42,542 nt of DNA, from the NCBI GenBank assembly GCA_020859685.1, contig JAJBVT010000051.1, positions 1 to 42,542 of the forward strand, in the 5' to 3' direction. Within the stretch, counting starts at the first letter, position 1. Every line of letters begins with the position of its first letter. Shown here piece after piece: positions 25,111 to 33,784 of this stretch. The position numbers were made by a program, and so were the translations under genes. The notes under the pieces were generated by a model. The model did no database searches. It worked only from the letters and a program-made list of their open reading frames with translations, and was not told the origin of the DNA. This DNA comes from Rikenellaceae bacterium. GTDB lineage: Bacteria > Bacteroidota > Bacteroidia > Bacteroidales > Rikenellaceae.

Positions 25111-25241
25111 ATAATATTAGGTAATGATTTTACACTACTTCTTTTAGTGGCCCGCCACCCCGCCCCATGCGGGCCGCACGCCTGCTTTGCAGACGTACTT
25201 TTCATCTTTGGGTATATAGGTATATAATTGCCTAATATTAT
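25111..25241. mobile_element. Small intergenic element, copy A (MITE-like)
   Basis: Near-perfect 15-bp terminal inverted repeats (ATAATATTAGGTAAT, 25111-25125; ATTGCCTAATATTAT, 25227-25241; one mismatch) enclose a GC-rich core. The core CCGCCACCCCGCCCC-TGCGGGCCGCACG also occurs, inverted, at 25770-25811. It carries internal hairpins (GGCCCGC/GCGGGCC). There is no coding capacity for a transposase. The flanking stretch 24981-25393 holds no gene. Confidence 0.6.
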
Positions 25242-25258
25242 ACTGTGCTGGTAAAAGA

Positions 25259-25341
25259 TTCTTCGCTGATCGCCCGGAATGCCATAATGATAAAATCGTC
25301 ATCCCGAGGAGCCGATAGGTTACGAGGAATCCTCCGCGGGT
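25259..25341. repeat. REP-like inverted repeat
   Basis: GATTCTTCG...CCCGGAATGCC (25259-25286) is followed, after an AT-rich centre, by CGTCATCCCGAGGAGC...CGAGGAATC (25299-25334), its imperfect reverse complement. The end words match the tandem hairpin units at 1221-1510 (GATTCTTCG, CGGAATGAC, GTCATCCCG), so it belongs to the same dispersed family. Confidence 0.6.
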
Positions 25342-25393
25342 AAAAGAAATAGATCGTTCCAATGGTTGGCTGCCGCATGAGTTCCTCCCCATA

Positions 25394-25726
25394 CTAAAGA
25401 AAATCCTCCCGGCAGGGCGAAAAGACATCCGTGAGGGTTCCGGCTTCGAGGCAGACAACGCCGTGGGTCTCGCCGGGGGCGGCATAGAACCCGTCGCCCG
25501 GGCCGAGGGTCGCCGAACGGCCGCCGGTCGTTACCTCGAAACGGCCGGAAACTACATAGGTTACCTGCGAGTGGGGGTGAGAATGCGGTGTGCCCACCGC
25601 TCCGGTCTCGAATCGCACCTTTACCATCATCACCCGGTCGTCATAACCCATAATCTGCCTTGCGACACCGGGGCCGACCTCCTGCCACGGGGTTTCGGAC
25701 TCTTGCTGGAATTTACCGTTTTCCAT
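25394..25726 (-). CDS. kdgF: Cupin protein, KdgF-like
   Basis: A 110-residue single-domain cupin. It closely follows the KdgF pattern: PWQEVGPGVARQIMGYDDRV at the N-terminus, metal-binding histidines in GTPHSHPHSQVTYVVSG, then GDGFYAAPGETHGVVCLEAG with the third metal His, and the C-terminal DVFSPCREDFL. KdgF converts the 4,5-unsaturated uronates released from pectin or alginate into the linear keto form in the cytoplasm. There is no signal peptide, which fits. The stop is TAG directly after DFL, as expected for the family. It lies beside the glycosidase cluster and between two inverted copies of the small intergenic element. Confidence 0.72.
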   Translation of the reverse strand: MENGKFQQESETPWQEVGPGVARQIMGYDDRVMMVKVRFETGAVGTPHSHPHSQVTYVVSGRFEVTTGGRSATLGPGDGFYAAPGETHGVVCLEAGTLTDVFSPCREDFL

Positions 25727-25756
25727 ATTCGTTCAGTTAAAATATTTGTATGCAAT

Positions 25757-25870
25757 AAAATATTATCCGCTTTGCCGACGTGCGGCCCGCAGGGGGCGGG
25801 GTGGCAGGTCGCTAAAAAAAATAGAGTGAAAATATAAATAGTCACCTTTATATTAGAAAGCTAAATATAC
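25757..25870. mobile_element. Small intergenic element, copy B (inverted relative to A)
   Basis: GCTTTGCCGACGTGCGGCCC with GGGGGCGGGGTGGCAGG after it (25769-25808) is the reverse complement of the core of copy A with few changes. The AT-rich flanks are more decayed and I could not define clean terminal repeats. It directly precedes the kdgF-like gene (minus strand) and may contribute its 5' leader. The rest of 25871-26121 is AT-rich spacer without a gene. Confidence 0.5.
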
Positions 25871-26116
25871 CACTGTGCCGTCAAAAAACAAAATCGTGAA
25901 ATACTATTTCGAATAATCCGGGTGCATTATGGTTTACGATAGAGGTATGTAGTACCTATCCGAATTTTACACTTTACGCCCGGTATTGCAATTCAACTCA
26001 TAATCTATTCGGAAACAGCTTTCGGTATTATTCTTTAGCCTAATAGAAACCCGACTAAATACTACTCTTTATAAAAAGTGGGCGGTCCGGATAATACCAT
26101 TTATGTTTTATCTCAT

Positions 26117-26147
26117 AAAAAACCCCGGAAGCCGTAGCTCCCGGGGT
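26117..26147 (-). terminator. Terminator of the large minus-strand operon
   Basis: ACCCCGGAAGC (26122-26132) pairs with GCTCCCGGGGT (26137-26147) with one mismatch and a 4-base loop. On the minus strand the stem is followed by UUUUUU (A run 26117-26122). It lies 28 bp after the last gene of the SusCD locus. Confidence 0.9.
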
Positions 26148-26174
26148 AAATAAGAGGGTAAATATCTGTCGATA

Positions 26175-27077
26175 TTATTCTTCTATTTCCACTTCTTTAT
26201 AGGTTATGGTCATGGCCGAAGGAGCGTATATTTCACCGGCGGTAATCGGGCCGGTCCTTACAGGATATCCATCTTCGTTATATTCATATCCGTATTCTTC
26301 CGTGCCACCCCACATTCCAGGGGTTGTTATTCCCGTTATATTGTTCAGCGGGGTCAGACGCGGCTGGAATGATAGGATCTGAAGGAAAGGACATGTGAAG
26401 TACCAATCCGGCAGCATACCGCTGTAAGCTATGGCGTTTTTATCGTCATATGAATAGGTGGTAGGACCATCGGCCCAAGGGTCAACTACAAGTTCACCGT
26501 TAACATATGTTACCAGCTCCATGGAATAGAGCCTTCCCATTTCGTCATATTCTATAACGTAGCGGAACTCGGTCTCATTACCGGTTTGCCATATATCTTC
26601 CTGAGGTAGGGAAATGTATGCCAATTTACCGTTTTCCAATACAAGATAGTAGGGGTCCTGCTCAACCCATCCGTCCACTTCTTCTGTTACGACCGTAATA
26701 ACGTCGTCCTCATAGACGAAAGATCTTTCGGCTTGGTTGTGATATTTATACTTTTCCAGTTTACCGTCTGTACCCCATGTATATGTTACGGTACGGGTTT
26801 CGTCCCTATCGGTCGAATATTCGTCGATAGAAGCAATTGTGTTATCGCTGTTATAGTTAAAAGTTACAATCAAGCCGTCAGCGGAAACCATTTGGTCTAC
26901 CAGCCATAGGGAGAGAGAAGGTGTGGGATCGGGGTCGGGGTCGGGGTCCGGATCGGGATTCTCAGGAACTTCAGGTGTCTCGGGGTCCGGGTCCGGGTCC
27001 TTGTCGTCGTCGCTACATGCCGTGATAAGCATTGCAGACAGTAAGACCGTGCCGATTAGTAATAGATACTTTTTCAT
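26175..27077 (-). CDS. Surface lipoprotein with Asp-Pro linker, DUF4595-like
   Basis: About 300 residues. A lipoprotein signal ends in ITAC (Cys21), followed by SDDDKD, an acid-rich stretch typical of surface-exported Bacteroidetes lipoproteins. Residues ~28-51 are a linker of Asp-Pro repeats (PDPDPDPDPDP), encoded by GGGTCC/GGGTCG repeats at 26932-26999. The remainder is beta-rich with RHS/YD-like turns (FNYNSDNTIASIDEYSTD, YDEMGRLYSMELVTY), resembling DUF4595 proteins of unknown function. The ATG at 27077 is the start; the longer frame adds 20 residues ahead of the signal peptide. It is the last gene of the operon. Confidence 0.75.
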   Translation of the reverse strand: MKKYLLLIGTVLLSAMLITACSDDDKDPDPDPETPEVPENPDPDPDPDPDPTPSLSLWLVDQMVSADGLIVTFNYNSDNTIASIDEYSTDRDETRTVTYTWGTDGKLEKYKYHNQAERSFVYEDDVITVVTEEVDGWVEQDPYYLVLENGKLAYISLPQEDIWQTGNETEFRYVIEYDEMGRLYSMELVTYVNGELVVDPWADGPTTYSYDDKNAIAYSGMLPDWYFTCPFLQILSFQPRLTPLNNITGITTPGMWGGTEEYGYEYNEDGYPVRTGPITAGEIYAPSAMTITYKEVEIEE

Positions 27078-27145
27078 ACTTTTGGTTTTTAGTGTTAAAC
27101 AATTGGTGTTATCATATACCGGGGTAGTGCCGGTCATATCGTGTT

Positions 27146-28552
27146 TTAATCTTCAGCTTCGGATAGATACCAGTAATCCATCAGACTGCCTTCGTAGATA
27201 TAGGTCCCGCCCATAATGGACTCGCCTTCACCGGCATAACGGATTATATAAGCCTGTGGGTCCTGAAGCATAAATCCGAACTCCTGATCGAGATAATCGG
27301 TAGTGGAGCGGGTAATACCGCCGTCATATACGTATCCGTAATAAGTAGTGGAATGCGGGCACGCAAACGAGAGATGACCGTGGTCGGATGCAGTACGGCC
27401 CCATCCGCTACGGAACCCGTCCGGAAGGTCCCTTATGATTTCCAGTACGCCGGTTTCGGTATCCAGTATGGCAGGATAGTGGTAAAATACCACTTCTCTG
27501 TTCTCTGCCACATTGACCTGATAGGTAACGGCCATATACCTGCCCGATGTACTCATCATGGTATTTTCAGCCGTAGTGATGGCTAAGTCGACGACATCGA
27601 TATATACAAGGCCATTATATCCTTCGATTATAAGCGTATGCTGGTTGATAGCGTCGCCGCCCCCTACATATTGCCATGATCCCGAATCTTTCCAGTATAC
27701 AGCGGCAAAGTCGTCCCAGCAACTGCCGTATATTATCGAGCCGTCCGCCGAACAGCCACGGGCCATAGTACCCGTCTGCACTGCGCGACCATAGGTGTCG
27801 GTAAGAGGCATACTGAGGATCTCAGGCTGGTTATCGGTCCATTTGATGGGCATATATAGTCCCTCTTCCTGATTCCGGCCGTATCCAACGAAAATGGTTC
27901 CGTCCGAACTTATAGCGTGGACTACCACATTGGAGAACCCTTCCGGAATGGTTACATCCCTCTTTTCACCCTCTGCGGTATAGTATTTAGCCGAACCTTC
28001 CCAGTAGGTTACGGCCATGACACCGGTATCGGATACGGCTCCGGCATCGTACATCTCGGTAACCGTCTCCATTTCGGTTATTTCACCGGTCTGGATTTCG
28101 AGAATGTAAGGCGTATAGTAGTAGACCTGGTTCTCCAGAGTCACTTTTACTCCACAAACATATTTACCGTACGGCGACATAATGAACTCCTGTGAGTGCT
28201 GTTCCAGAATGTTGAATATCACGTTGGTTCTGAGCTGGGTCACCTCGATAATCTCCTCGGCGTACCCGGAGGTAACGCTTATCTGCGCCTTGCGCATTCT
28301 GTTGCTGCGCGTCGGGGTCGCCCCGATACGAAGGGTATTCGAGTCGTCCTGCTCCACGGTTATCCATGTGCTGGTGTAAGTGGCCTTCCACGTACCGCTC
28401 GCATCCACTGTAACGGTGTACTCCTCCTCACCTTCCGGGCTGAAGGTGAACGAACTCATAGACAGTTTTATGTAATCGGAGGTGTCGTCCTCGCAGCCGG
28501 ATAACGGGATTGCCAGCGCGAGGGCCAACGCTATCTTTAAAATATTTCTCAT
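27146..28552 (-). CDS. BACON-domain lipoprotein with propeller-like C-terminus
   Basis: A 468-residue lipoprotein with lipobox LSGC (Cys20) and an acidic EDD after it, suggesting surface display. Residues ~28-108 form a BACON domain (FTFSPEGEEEYTVTVDASGT, TWITVEQ, ISVTSGYAEEIIEVTQ), a module common in Bacteroidetes surface proteins that bind glycans, mucin or proteins. The rest (about 110-460) has repeated strands with Ser-Asp-Gly turns (AISSDGTIFVGYG, GCSADGSIIYGSCW, STSGRYMAVTYQ), like a WD/HAF-type beta-propeller. No catalytic motif is seen. Spacing to the preceding gene is 23 bp. A binding or accessory role is inferred. Confidence 0.82.
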   Translation of the reverse strand: MRNILKIALALALAIPLSGCEDDTSDYIKLSMSSFTFSPEGEEEYTVTVDASGTWKATYTSTWITVEQDDSNTLRIGATPTRSNRMRKAQISVTSGYAEEIIEVTQLRTNVIFNILEQHSQEFIMSPYGKYVCGVKVTLENQVYYYTPYILEIQTGEITEMETVTEMYDAGAVSDTGVMAVTYWEGSAKYYTAEGEKRDVTIPEGFSNVVVHAISSDGTIFVGYGRNQEEGLYMPIKWTDNQPEILSMPLTDTYGRAVQTGTMARGCSADGSIIYGSCWDDFAAVYWKDSGSWQYVGGGDAINQHTLIIEGYNGLVYIDVVDLAITTAENTMMSTSGRYMAVTYQVNVAENREVVFYHYPAILDTETGVLEIIRDLPDGFRSGWGRTASDHGHLSFACPHSTTYYGYVYDGGITRSTTDYLDQEFGFMLQDPQAYIIRYAGEGESIMGGTYIYEGSLMDYWYLSEAED

Positions 28553-28575
28553 AATGGTGTTAATTTTGGTTATGT

Positions 28576-30003
28576 TTAGTTGGTACGCGTACCGGTGGTG
28601 GTGTAGGAGTAGCTCTTCATCTTACCCAGGCCCCCGAACGGTCCGTTGTAGTTCATCGGCATGTAGAACACGCGGTAATTGCGCCCGGGCGAAGCGGTAG
28701 CTTCCGGGAACGAGGTGCGCCGGATGGAGTGGGTATAGTTCCAGTACCCCTCGAAGAATATCAGGTCCTCCATATAACCGTCGTAGTAGTAGCCCGATTT
28801 GAGCAGATCCTCGTACCACTCCTCGTCCACCGTCTCGTATACGAGGCCCATCGTGTATTCGTTCACTTCGAACTCGTACATCGCCCCGTGGTCGTGGATA
28901 TCGGTAACAGTGATGGTGGCATCGGCTTCCCCCATATTGTCGTCGTACGCCGGGGTCTCGAACAGGTGCTTCTGAATTGCTACCGGAGTCTCTTCATCGT
29001 CACCATAGACAATGATGTACATTTCCAGTTCGTGGTTAAAAGCGTCGTCGGTACCCAGCATAAAGGCCGGGGTGGTAAACTGGAACGGCATTTCACCGTA
29101 CCCGCGGGTGATGTAACCGTTCTTCGACCGGTCCCACGCCCAGAACATCTCGAACATATTACCTTTGTAGGTATCTCCTTCCGCGGCATCCTCGAACTCC
29201 TCGTCGAAAGTCATGGTAACCCCGAACCGTTTGCAGAGTGCATTGGGGGTAAGTGTGTAATCGCTGGAATAGATATCTATGTGGTCCAGCGTGACGGCCA
29301 CGGCCGGAACCGTCCCTTTTGCCGCGGTCCGGAACGGTACCTCGATTGTCTCCGTAGGCTGGTTGCTCAGTCGGTCGTAGGCCGTGAGGAAGAATACGTA
29401 CTCCGAATCCATATCCAGGTCGAAGTAGGTGGCGGCATACTTTGCGGATTCGGTCTTTTCACGTGTACCGTCCAGAATGCCTTTTTCGAAGGTTTCACGG
29501 TCGCCTTTACGGCCCAGTGCGAAAATGTATTTATAGTAATTTGTATGCCCGTCGATGTAAATACCGGCCGAGGTCTCTCCCACGAATTGTGTGGATACTA
29601 CCAACTCGGGAAGTTCCCCGCGGGTTTTGACCTTCAGGAGCGCCAGCGGGCCTGCCGTGCCGTCGCTCGCGAAACCGCGGGCGAAAATGGTATATACCTC
29701 CTTCTCCTGGAGGCCCGTAAACCGGGTCTCAATCTGCTCCGATCCCTCTGCTGTGGCTATTCCCGGCAGGGTACCGTCAAGGAAGGCATCTCTGTCTTCG
29801 TCCTGCCCGATTGCGTAACGGAACGTGGCCACGCTCCTGCTCGGGGTGATGGTTACGAGGATTTCGTTGGCATCCGGGGTGACGATATATCCGAGCTGTA
29901 CCGACGGCGACAGTACCGGTTCCACATAGTTGTCGTCATCGCATGCGGTGAATACACCGGCCGCGAACACGGCAAATAAGAGTATGTATTTCTTTAATTT
30001 CAT
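28576..30003 (-). CDS. Lipoprotein with fibronectin type III-like domains
   Basis: About 475 residues. The signal ends in FTAC (Cys21) and is followed by DDDN, the acid-rich surface-export signature. Two fibronectin III-like repeats follow (about 35-125, with TRFTGLQEKEVYTIFARGFA, and 130-225, with YFDLDMDSEYVFFLTAYD). The C-terminal half is beta-rich and unrecognised. I prefer the ATG at 30003; the frame to 30048 overlaps the upstream gene and lacks signal-peptide character at its start. It lies 41 bp after the PorV/PorQ-like gene. The role is likely surface binding or assembly within the SusCD locus. Confidence 0.8.
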   Translation of the reverse strand: MKLKKYILLFAVFAAGVFTACDDDNYVEPVLSPSVQLGYIVTPDANEILVTITPSRSVATFRYAIGQDEDRDAFLDGTLPGIATAEGSEQIETRFTGLQEKEVYTIFARGFASDGTAGPLALLKVKTRGELPELVVSTQFVGETSAGIYIDGHTNYYKYIFALGRKGDRETFEKGILDGTREKTESAKYAATYFDLDMDSEYVFFLTAYDRLSNQPTETIEVPFRTAAKGTVPAVAVTLDHIDIYSSDYTLTPNALCKRFGVTMTFDEEFEDAAEGDTYKGNMFEMFWAWDRSKNGYITRGYGEMPFQFTTPAFMLGTDDAFNHELEMYIIVYGDDEETPVAIQKHLFETPAYDDNMGEADATITVTDIHDHGAMYEFEVNEYTMGLVYETVDEEWYEDLLKSGYYYDGYMEDLIFFEGYWNYTHSIRRTSFPEATASPGRNYRVFYMPMNYNGPFGGLGKMKSYSYTTTGTRTN

Positions 30004-30044
30004 TGTCCGTTCGTTTGTGATTTTATCCATCATGATTACTCGTC

Positions 30045-30971
30045 TCAAAACCTGACGCCCGCACTGACTCTCCAGACGTTTCGCATGGGACTGTCGCTGT
30101 CGGCGATGTTGTAGGCGAAGTCTGCCGTGACGGGCCCGAAATAGACTCCGGCACCCACCGAACCGTAGTTACCGGCCGATTTGGTATCGCTCACCACGTT
30201 GTAACCGCCGCGCACGGCGACCAGCTCCCGGAACGTATATTCGGCACCTACCGCACCGGAGGGGAAGGTGTAGTGCTTGGGCATGAAGTTGTAACGAACC
30301 TCGGCAAGGCCCGTCAGACGGTGGTCTGACGCCGGCGACCAGCGATAGGCGCCGCCGACCCTCGCGCTCGCGGGCATCCGGTATTTTGCCACACCGTAAT
30401 CGAGGATGGTCCCTGCGTTGGTAACTGCCGCGGCGATGGTGTAGCACTCCGTGCGGTAGTGCAGCCCGAGGTCGATTCCGACTGCCGAAGCCGCCTTGAA
30501 ACCGTTGTCCTCGTTGAGTTCCGAACGGGCGTAGCGCACGTTGGCCGAGAGGTTGAGCCTCTCTGTTAGGGTATAGGCATAGCCCAGATCTATCATCAGG
30601 TCGTAGGGGCGGAACGTGGTGAAGATTATCCCGTCCTGAGTATTATGAATCTTGTCCGTGGTGTAGTAGCGGGCACCCACGGCTATGGTATGTATGTCGT
30701 TGATGCGGAAGTAGCTGCCCACGGCGTGCAGGTAGGAGCTGTTACCCAGCGACGAGAAGCCGTAAGCAGCCTCGGTACGCAGGTCCGACGAACCGGCCGC
30801 TGCCATATTGCCGAACACCGACATCGAATGGGCATCCATTGCGACCGAGGCACCGGCCAGTCCGGCCGACCGGGCGTCGGGCGAGATTCCCGCCGATGCC
30901 AGCGGCTGGGCTTTCAGCCCGGTTACGGCCACGAGTGCCGCGAGGGATAGTAGTATTGAATGCCTTGTCAT
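30045..30971 (-). CDS. PorV/PorQ-like outer-membrane beta-barrel protein
   Basis: A 308-residue outer-membrane protein: a signal peptide (MTRHSILLSLAALVAVTGLKAQ), then SPDARSAGLAGASVAM and the alternating amphipathic strands of a FadL-like barrel, ending in a C-terminal Phe (VSAGVRF). The DARSAGMGGA-type opening is typical of PorV/PorQ family proteins, which in type IX secretion carry CTD-tailed cargo to the cell-surface attachment complex. Its ATG overlaps the stop of the S8 protease gene (ATGA), so the two are translationally coupled. As the protease has a T9SS-like tail, a dedicated partner role is an attractive inference. Confidence 0.85.
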   Translation of the reverse strand: MTRHSILLSLAALVAVTGLKAQPLASAGISPDARSAGLAGASVAMDAHSMSVFGNMAAAGSSDLRTEAAYGFSSLGNSSYLHAVGSYFRINDIHTIAVGARYYTTDKIHNTQDGIIFTTFRPYDLMIDLGYAYTLTERLNLSANVRYARSELNEDNGFKAASAVGIDLGLHYRTECYTIAAAVTNAGTILDYGVAKYRMPASARVGGAYRWSPASDHRLTGLAEVRYNFMPKHYTFPSGAVGAEYTFRELVAVRGGYNVVSDTKSAGNYGSVGAGVYFGPVTADFAYNIADSDSPMRNVWRVSAGVRF

Positions 30972-33763
30972 AACTTGGTAAAGTTTCGGGTGATTTCGAG
31001 ATTCTTGTGTTTGATTACGATACGGTAGTTGCCCGTGGCCAGCGACGATATGTCGATAGCCTGTGCTGCTCCGTCCGCCATCTGGAGCTGTCGGTTGAAC
31101 ACACGCGCACCCGAGGCGGAATAGATGGTAACGTCCACCGCGCCGTTCACGTCCGTGCCCATGCGGATATTCAGCACCCCGTCTTTCTTAACCGGCACCG
31201 GGTAGAGGTCGACCTCCTGCGACGCATCGCGGGAACTCACCGTAAACGATGCCTCCGTCTGCCCGTCCACGTCCCGTGCGGTCACCTTCACGGTGGCCGT
31301 TCCCAAACCGGTGGATGTGACTGTAAGGATGTCGCCCGTCCCCACGGTGGCCGTAATTACGCCGCTGTCCGATGACTCGGCCGAGTAGGTTATCGCATCG
31401 CCGTCCTGGTCGTAGAAGTAGTCGCCGAGCACATACTGTGCACTCTGGCCCACGCCCTGGAACAGGACGCTTTCGAACTCCTGAAGAAGGGTTGGAGTAT
31501 AAGCCACTACGGTGTAGGGTATGGTAATTTCGGTCTCCACACCCTGCTGGTCGGTCAGGGTCAAAGTGGCCGAATAGGTCCCGGTGGCAAGGACGGTAGC
31601 GTCGAAACGTAGCGTGATAATATTTCCCTGCCGCGTAGCGGTGGCGCCTGTGCTGCCAGCCGTGAACGTGTAGGTCCACTGGTAACCCTCCGGGTCGTAA
31701 ACCGTAATGTCGTAACTCTTAACTTCGTGCTTGCGGAGATTCACCGTCCGCGGAACGTCCTCGGCCACCGGGCCGCGGTTTTCCGTGAGGCTGCCCGTCA
31801 TGGTGACCGACGGCGAGATGTTGCCGTCGATGTCCCCGCCCGCTACCGAGAAATAGTAGGTTTTATCCTGCTCGAGGTTTGTAAGCTCAACAGTAATCAC
31901 ATCGCCTAAGTTCTTGCCCGCTGTCGTAATGGTTGTGATAACCAAGCCCGAGGGCACGTTCCCGAAATCGACTCCGTAGAGGTCGTTTTCACTGACTAAA
32001 TATTGATAGTGGTCCGTCTTGCCGTCCGTGGCATCTCCGTCCTCCGTTACCCTCCATGTTACTATGGCCTTCTCGAAGGTCCATTCGATGTTCAGGTCGC
32101 TTACCCGGTCCGGAGCCATTTCGCCCGGCAGGGCGAGGGCCTTGTGAGCGTCTATATAGCCGACACCCATCGGGTACCGGGCCGGATTGTGCCACAGGAT
32201 TGTGCGGTTGGTTCCGGCGAGCAGCCTGTCCCGGAGCATGTCGTTGGTAAAACCATAATTTATAGTTCCGTCGCTGTTCACGCCGAACCTCGAAACCACC
32301 AGGGCCGCGATTCCCGACACATGGGGGCAAGCCATCGAGGTTCCCTCCATAAAGCCGTACACGCCCAGCGGATAGGTGCTGAACACTTGTGTGCCGTCAG
32401 CATATTCGCCGGTACCGCCCGGAGCTGCCACATCCACCCAGTCGCCGTAGTTTGAATAGAATGCCCTTGCGTAGTCGGCGCCGTGTGAGGCGACGGAGAA
32501 GATCCTGTCATATGAGGCCGGGAGCACCCGGGCGTTCACGTCGCTGTTGCCGGTGGCGAAAATTACGATGCCGCCGTCCATCGGGCCTGTCTGGTTGCCG
32601 TCCTCGTCCTTGCCCGCGTAGTCGATAAAGTAGTCTATCGCCTCCCGGTCGGACTCCACGAGCTCCCTTTCGATACCCGTCCATGCGTATTCCCAACTGT
32701 TCTGCGCTATCACGGTCCCGTTGTTGGCGGCGTATATAAACGCGTTACCACGGTTCTCCTCCTTGACGACCGTTTCCACACCGTTGGTGTTGATATTGAA
32801 TATCTGGCAGCTCATCAGGCGGATACCGCTGTCGGGGGTGCCGTCGCCGCCTGCCACGCCTGCGACTCCCACACCGTTATTGTTCACAGCCGCTACCGTT
32901 CCGGCTACGTGGGTGCCGTGGGCATGCGGGGTTACGGTACCTTCATCCAGTACGAAGTTGTAACCGTAGACGTCATCTTTATAACCGTTGTCGTCGTCGT
33001 CGAAATCTTCGGTGCCGTTGAGCTCGGCTTCGTTTATCCATAGGTTCTGCCTGAGGTCCGGGTGGTCGGTATCGATACCGCCGTCTAACACGGCTACTAT
33101 AACCTGCGGTTTGCCGGTCTCTAATTTCCACGCCTCGAACAGGTTTATGTCCGCGCCGGGCTTGGTCCGGAAAAGTGTACCTTCGTTGTGGTAGTGCCAC
33201 TGGTGGTGCAGAAACGGGTCGTCGGTGGGGGCGCTATAACCGTCCACGGCTCGGGTGCCTACGAGAAGATCCGTTAACTCCTGTTCGGTCACGGGCGTTA
33301 TTTCACCCCCGATTCGTTTGATTTTCAGCACGGGTTCTACGACCGCGAGGTCTTCGAGGTCGGAGAAATCGGTGAAGGCGCGGGTCATCGTGCGCTCCTC
33401 GTCCGCCACGAAATAGACGTTGTACCAGAGGTGAAGGCCTGCCGCCTGCATTTTGGCCTCGTGCTTGCCGCCGTGGCGGAAGATTCTCTCTATTTCGGTC
33501 ACCCCGAGTTGGTCGACCAACCGGTCTATCGAGGCCACACCGGTAGAGATACCGCTGCGGGTAGCCACCGGATTGAACCGCTGGCCTGCTTCGGGAGTCA
33601 GTTTGATTTGGAGTACGCCGGGCTTGACGTACTCGTCGTTTTCGAGCGGGTACCCCCCGGTATTACCCCGGGGTTCATCTCCCGGCAGGGAAATGTCGTC
33701 GCGCGTGCAACCTGCCGAGGCTACCGCAAGCGCTATAATTGTTATTAAAAAATATTTTTTCAT
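30968..33763 (-). CDS. S8 subtilisin-like protease with T9SS-type C-terminal tail
   Basis: A 931-residue exported serine protease. The N-terminus is a lipoprotein-type signal with lipobox SAGC (Cys19). A propeptide-like region (45-160) precedes the subtilase domain with Asp227 (VAVLDGGID), His282 (AHGTHVAGT) and Ser476 (EGTSMACPHVSG), so the triad is complete. Next come beta-sandwich modules (about 545-640 FN3-like, 650-740 and 760-840 cadherin/Ig-like). The last ~80 residues (LYPVPVKKDGVLNIRMG, VTIYSASGARVFNRQLQM, IDISSLATGNYRIVIKH) match the type A sorting tail of T9SS cargo. Having both a lipobox and a sorting tail is unusual. It would release peptides at the surface for the SusCD pair. 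Confidence 0.93.
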   Translation of the reverse strand: MKKYFLITIIALAVASAGCTRDDISLPGDEPRGNTGGYPLENDEYVKPGVLQIKLTPEAGQRFNPVATRSGISTGVASIDRLVDQLGVTEIERIFRHGGKHEAKMQAAGLHLWYNVYFVADEERTMTRAFTDFSDLEDLAVVEPVLKIKRIGGEITPVTEQELTDLLVGTRAVDGYSAPTDDPFLHHQWHYHNEGTLFRTKPGADINLFEAWKLETGKPQVIVAVLDGGIDTDHPDLRQNLWINEAELNGTEDFDDDDNGYKDDVYGYNFVLDEGTVTPHAHGTHVAGTVAAVNNNGVGVAGVAGGDGTPDSGIRLMSCQIFNINTNGVETVVKEENRGNAFIYAANNGTVIAQNSWEYAWTGIERELVESDREAIDYFIDYAGKDEDGNQTGPMDGGIVIFATGNSDVNARVLPASYDRIFSVASHGADYARAFYSNYGDWVDVAAPGGTGEYADGTQVFSTYPLGVYGFMEGTSMACPHVSGIAALVVSRFGVNSDGTINYGFTNDMLRDRLLAGTNRTILWHNPARYPMGVGYIDAHKALALPGEMAPDRVSDLNIEWTFEKAIVTWRVTEDGDATDGKTDHYQYLVSENDLYGVDFGNVPSGLVITTITTAGKNLGDVITVELTNLEQDKTYYFSVAGGDIDGNISPSVTMTGSLTENRGPVAEDVPRTVNLRKHEVKSYDITVYDPEGYQWTYTFTAGSTGATATRQGNIITLRFDATVLATGTYSATLTLTDQQGVETEITIPYTVVAYTPTLLQEFESVLFQGVGQSAQYVLGDYFYDQDGDAITYSAESSDSGVITATVGTGDILTVTSTGLGTATVKVTARDVDGQTEASFTVSSRDASQEVDLYPVPVKKDGVLNIRMGTDVNGAVDVTIYSASGARVFNRQLQMADGAAQAIDISSLATGNYRIVIKHKNLEITRNFTKL

Positions 33764-33784
33764 TGACTGTCCGGTATTCGTTTA

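Noticed and set aside
25111-25241. A full insertion sequence
   Set aside because: At 131 bp with no open frame it cannot encode a transposase; it is at most a non-autonomous element.
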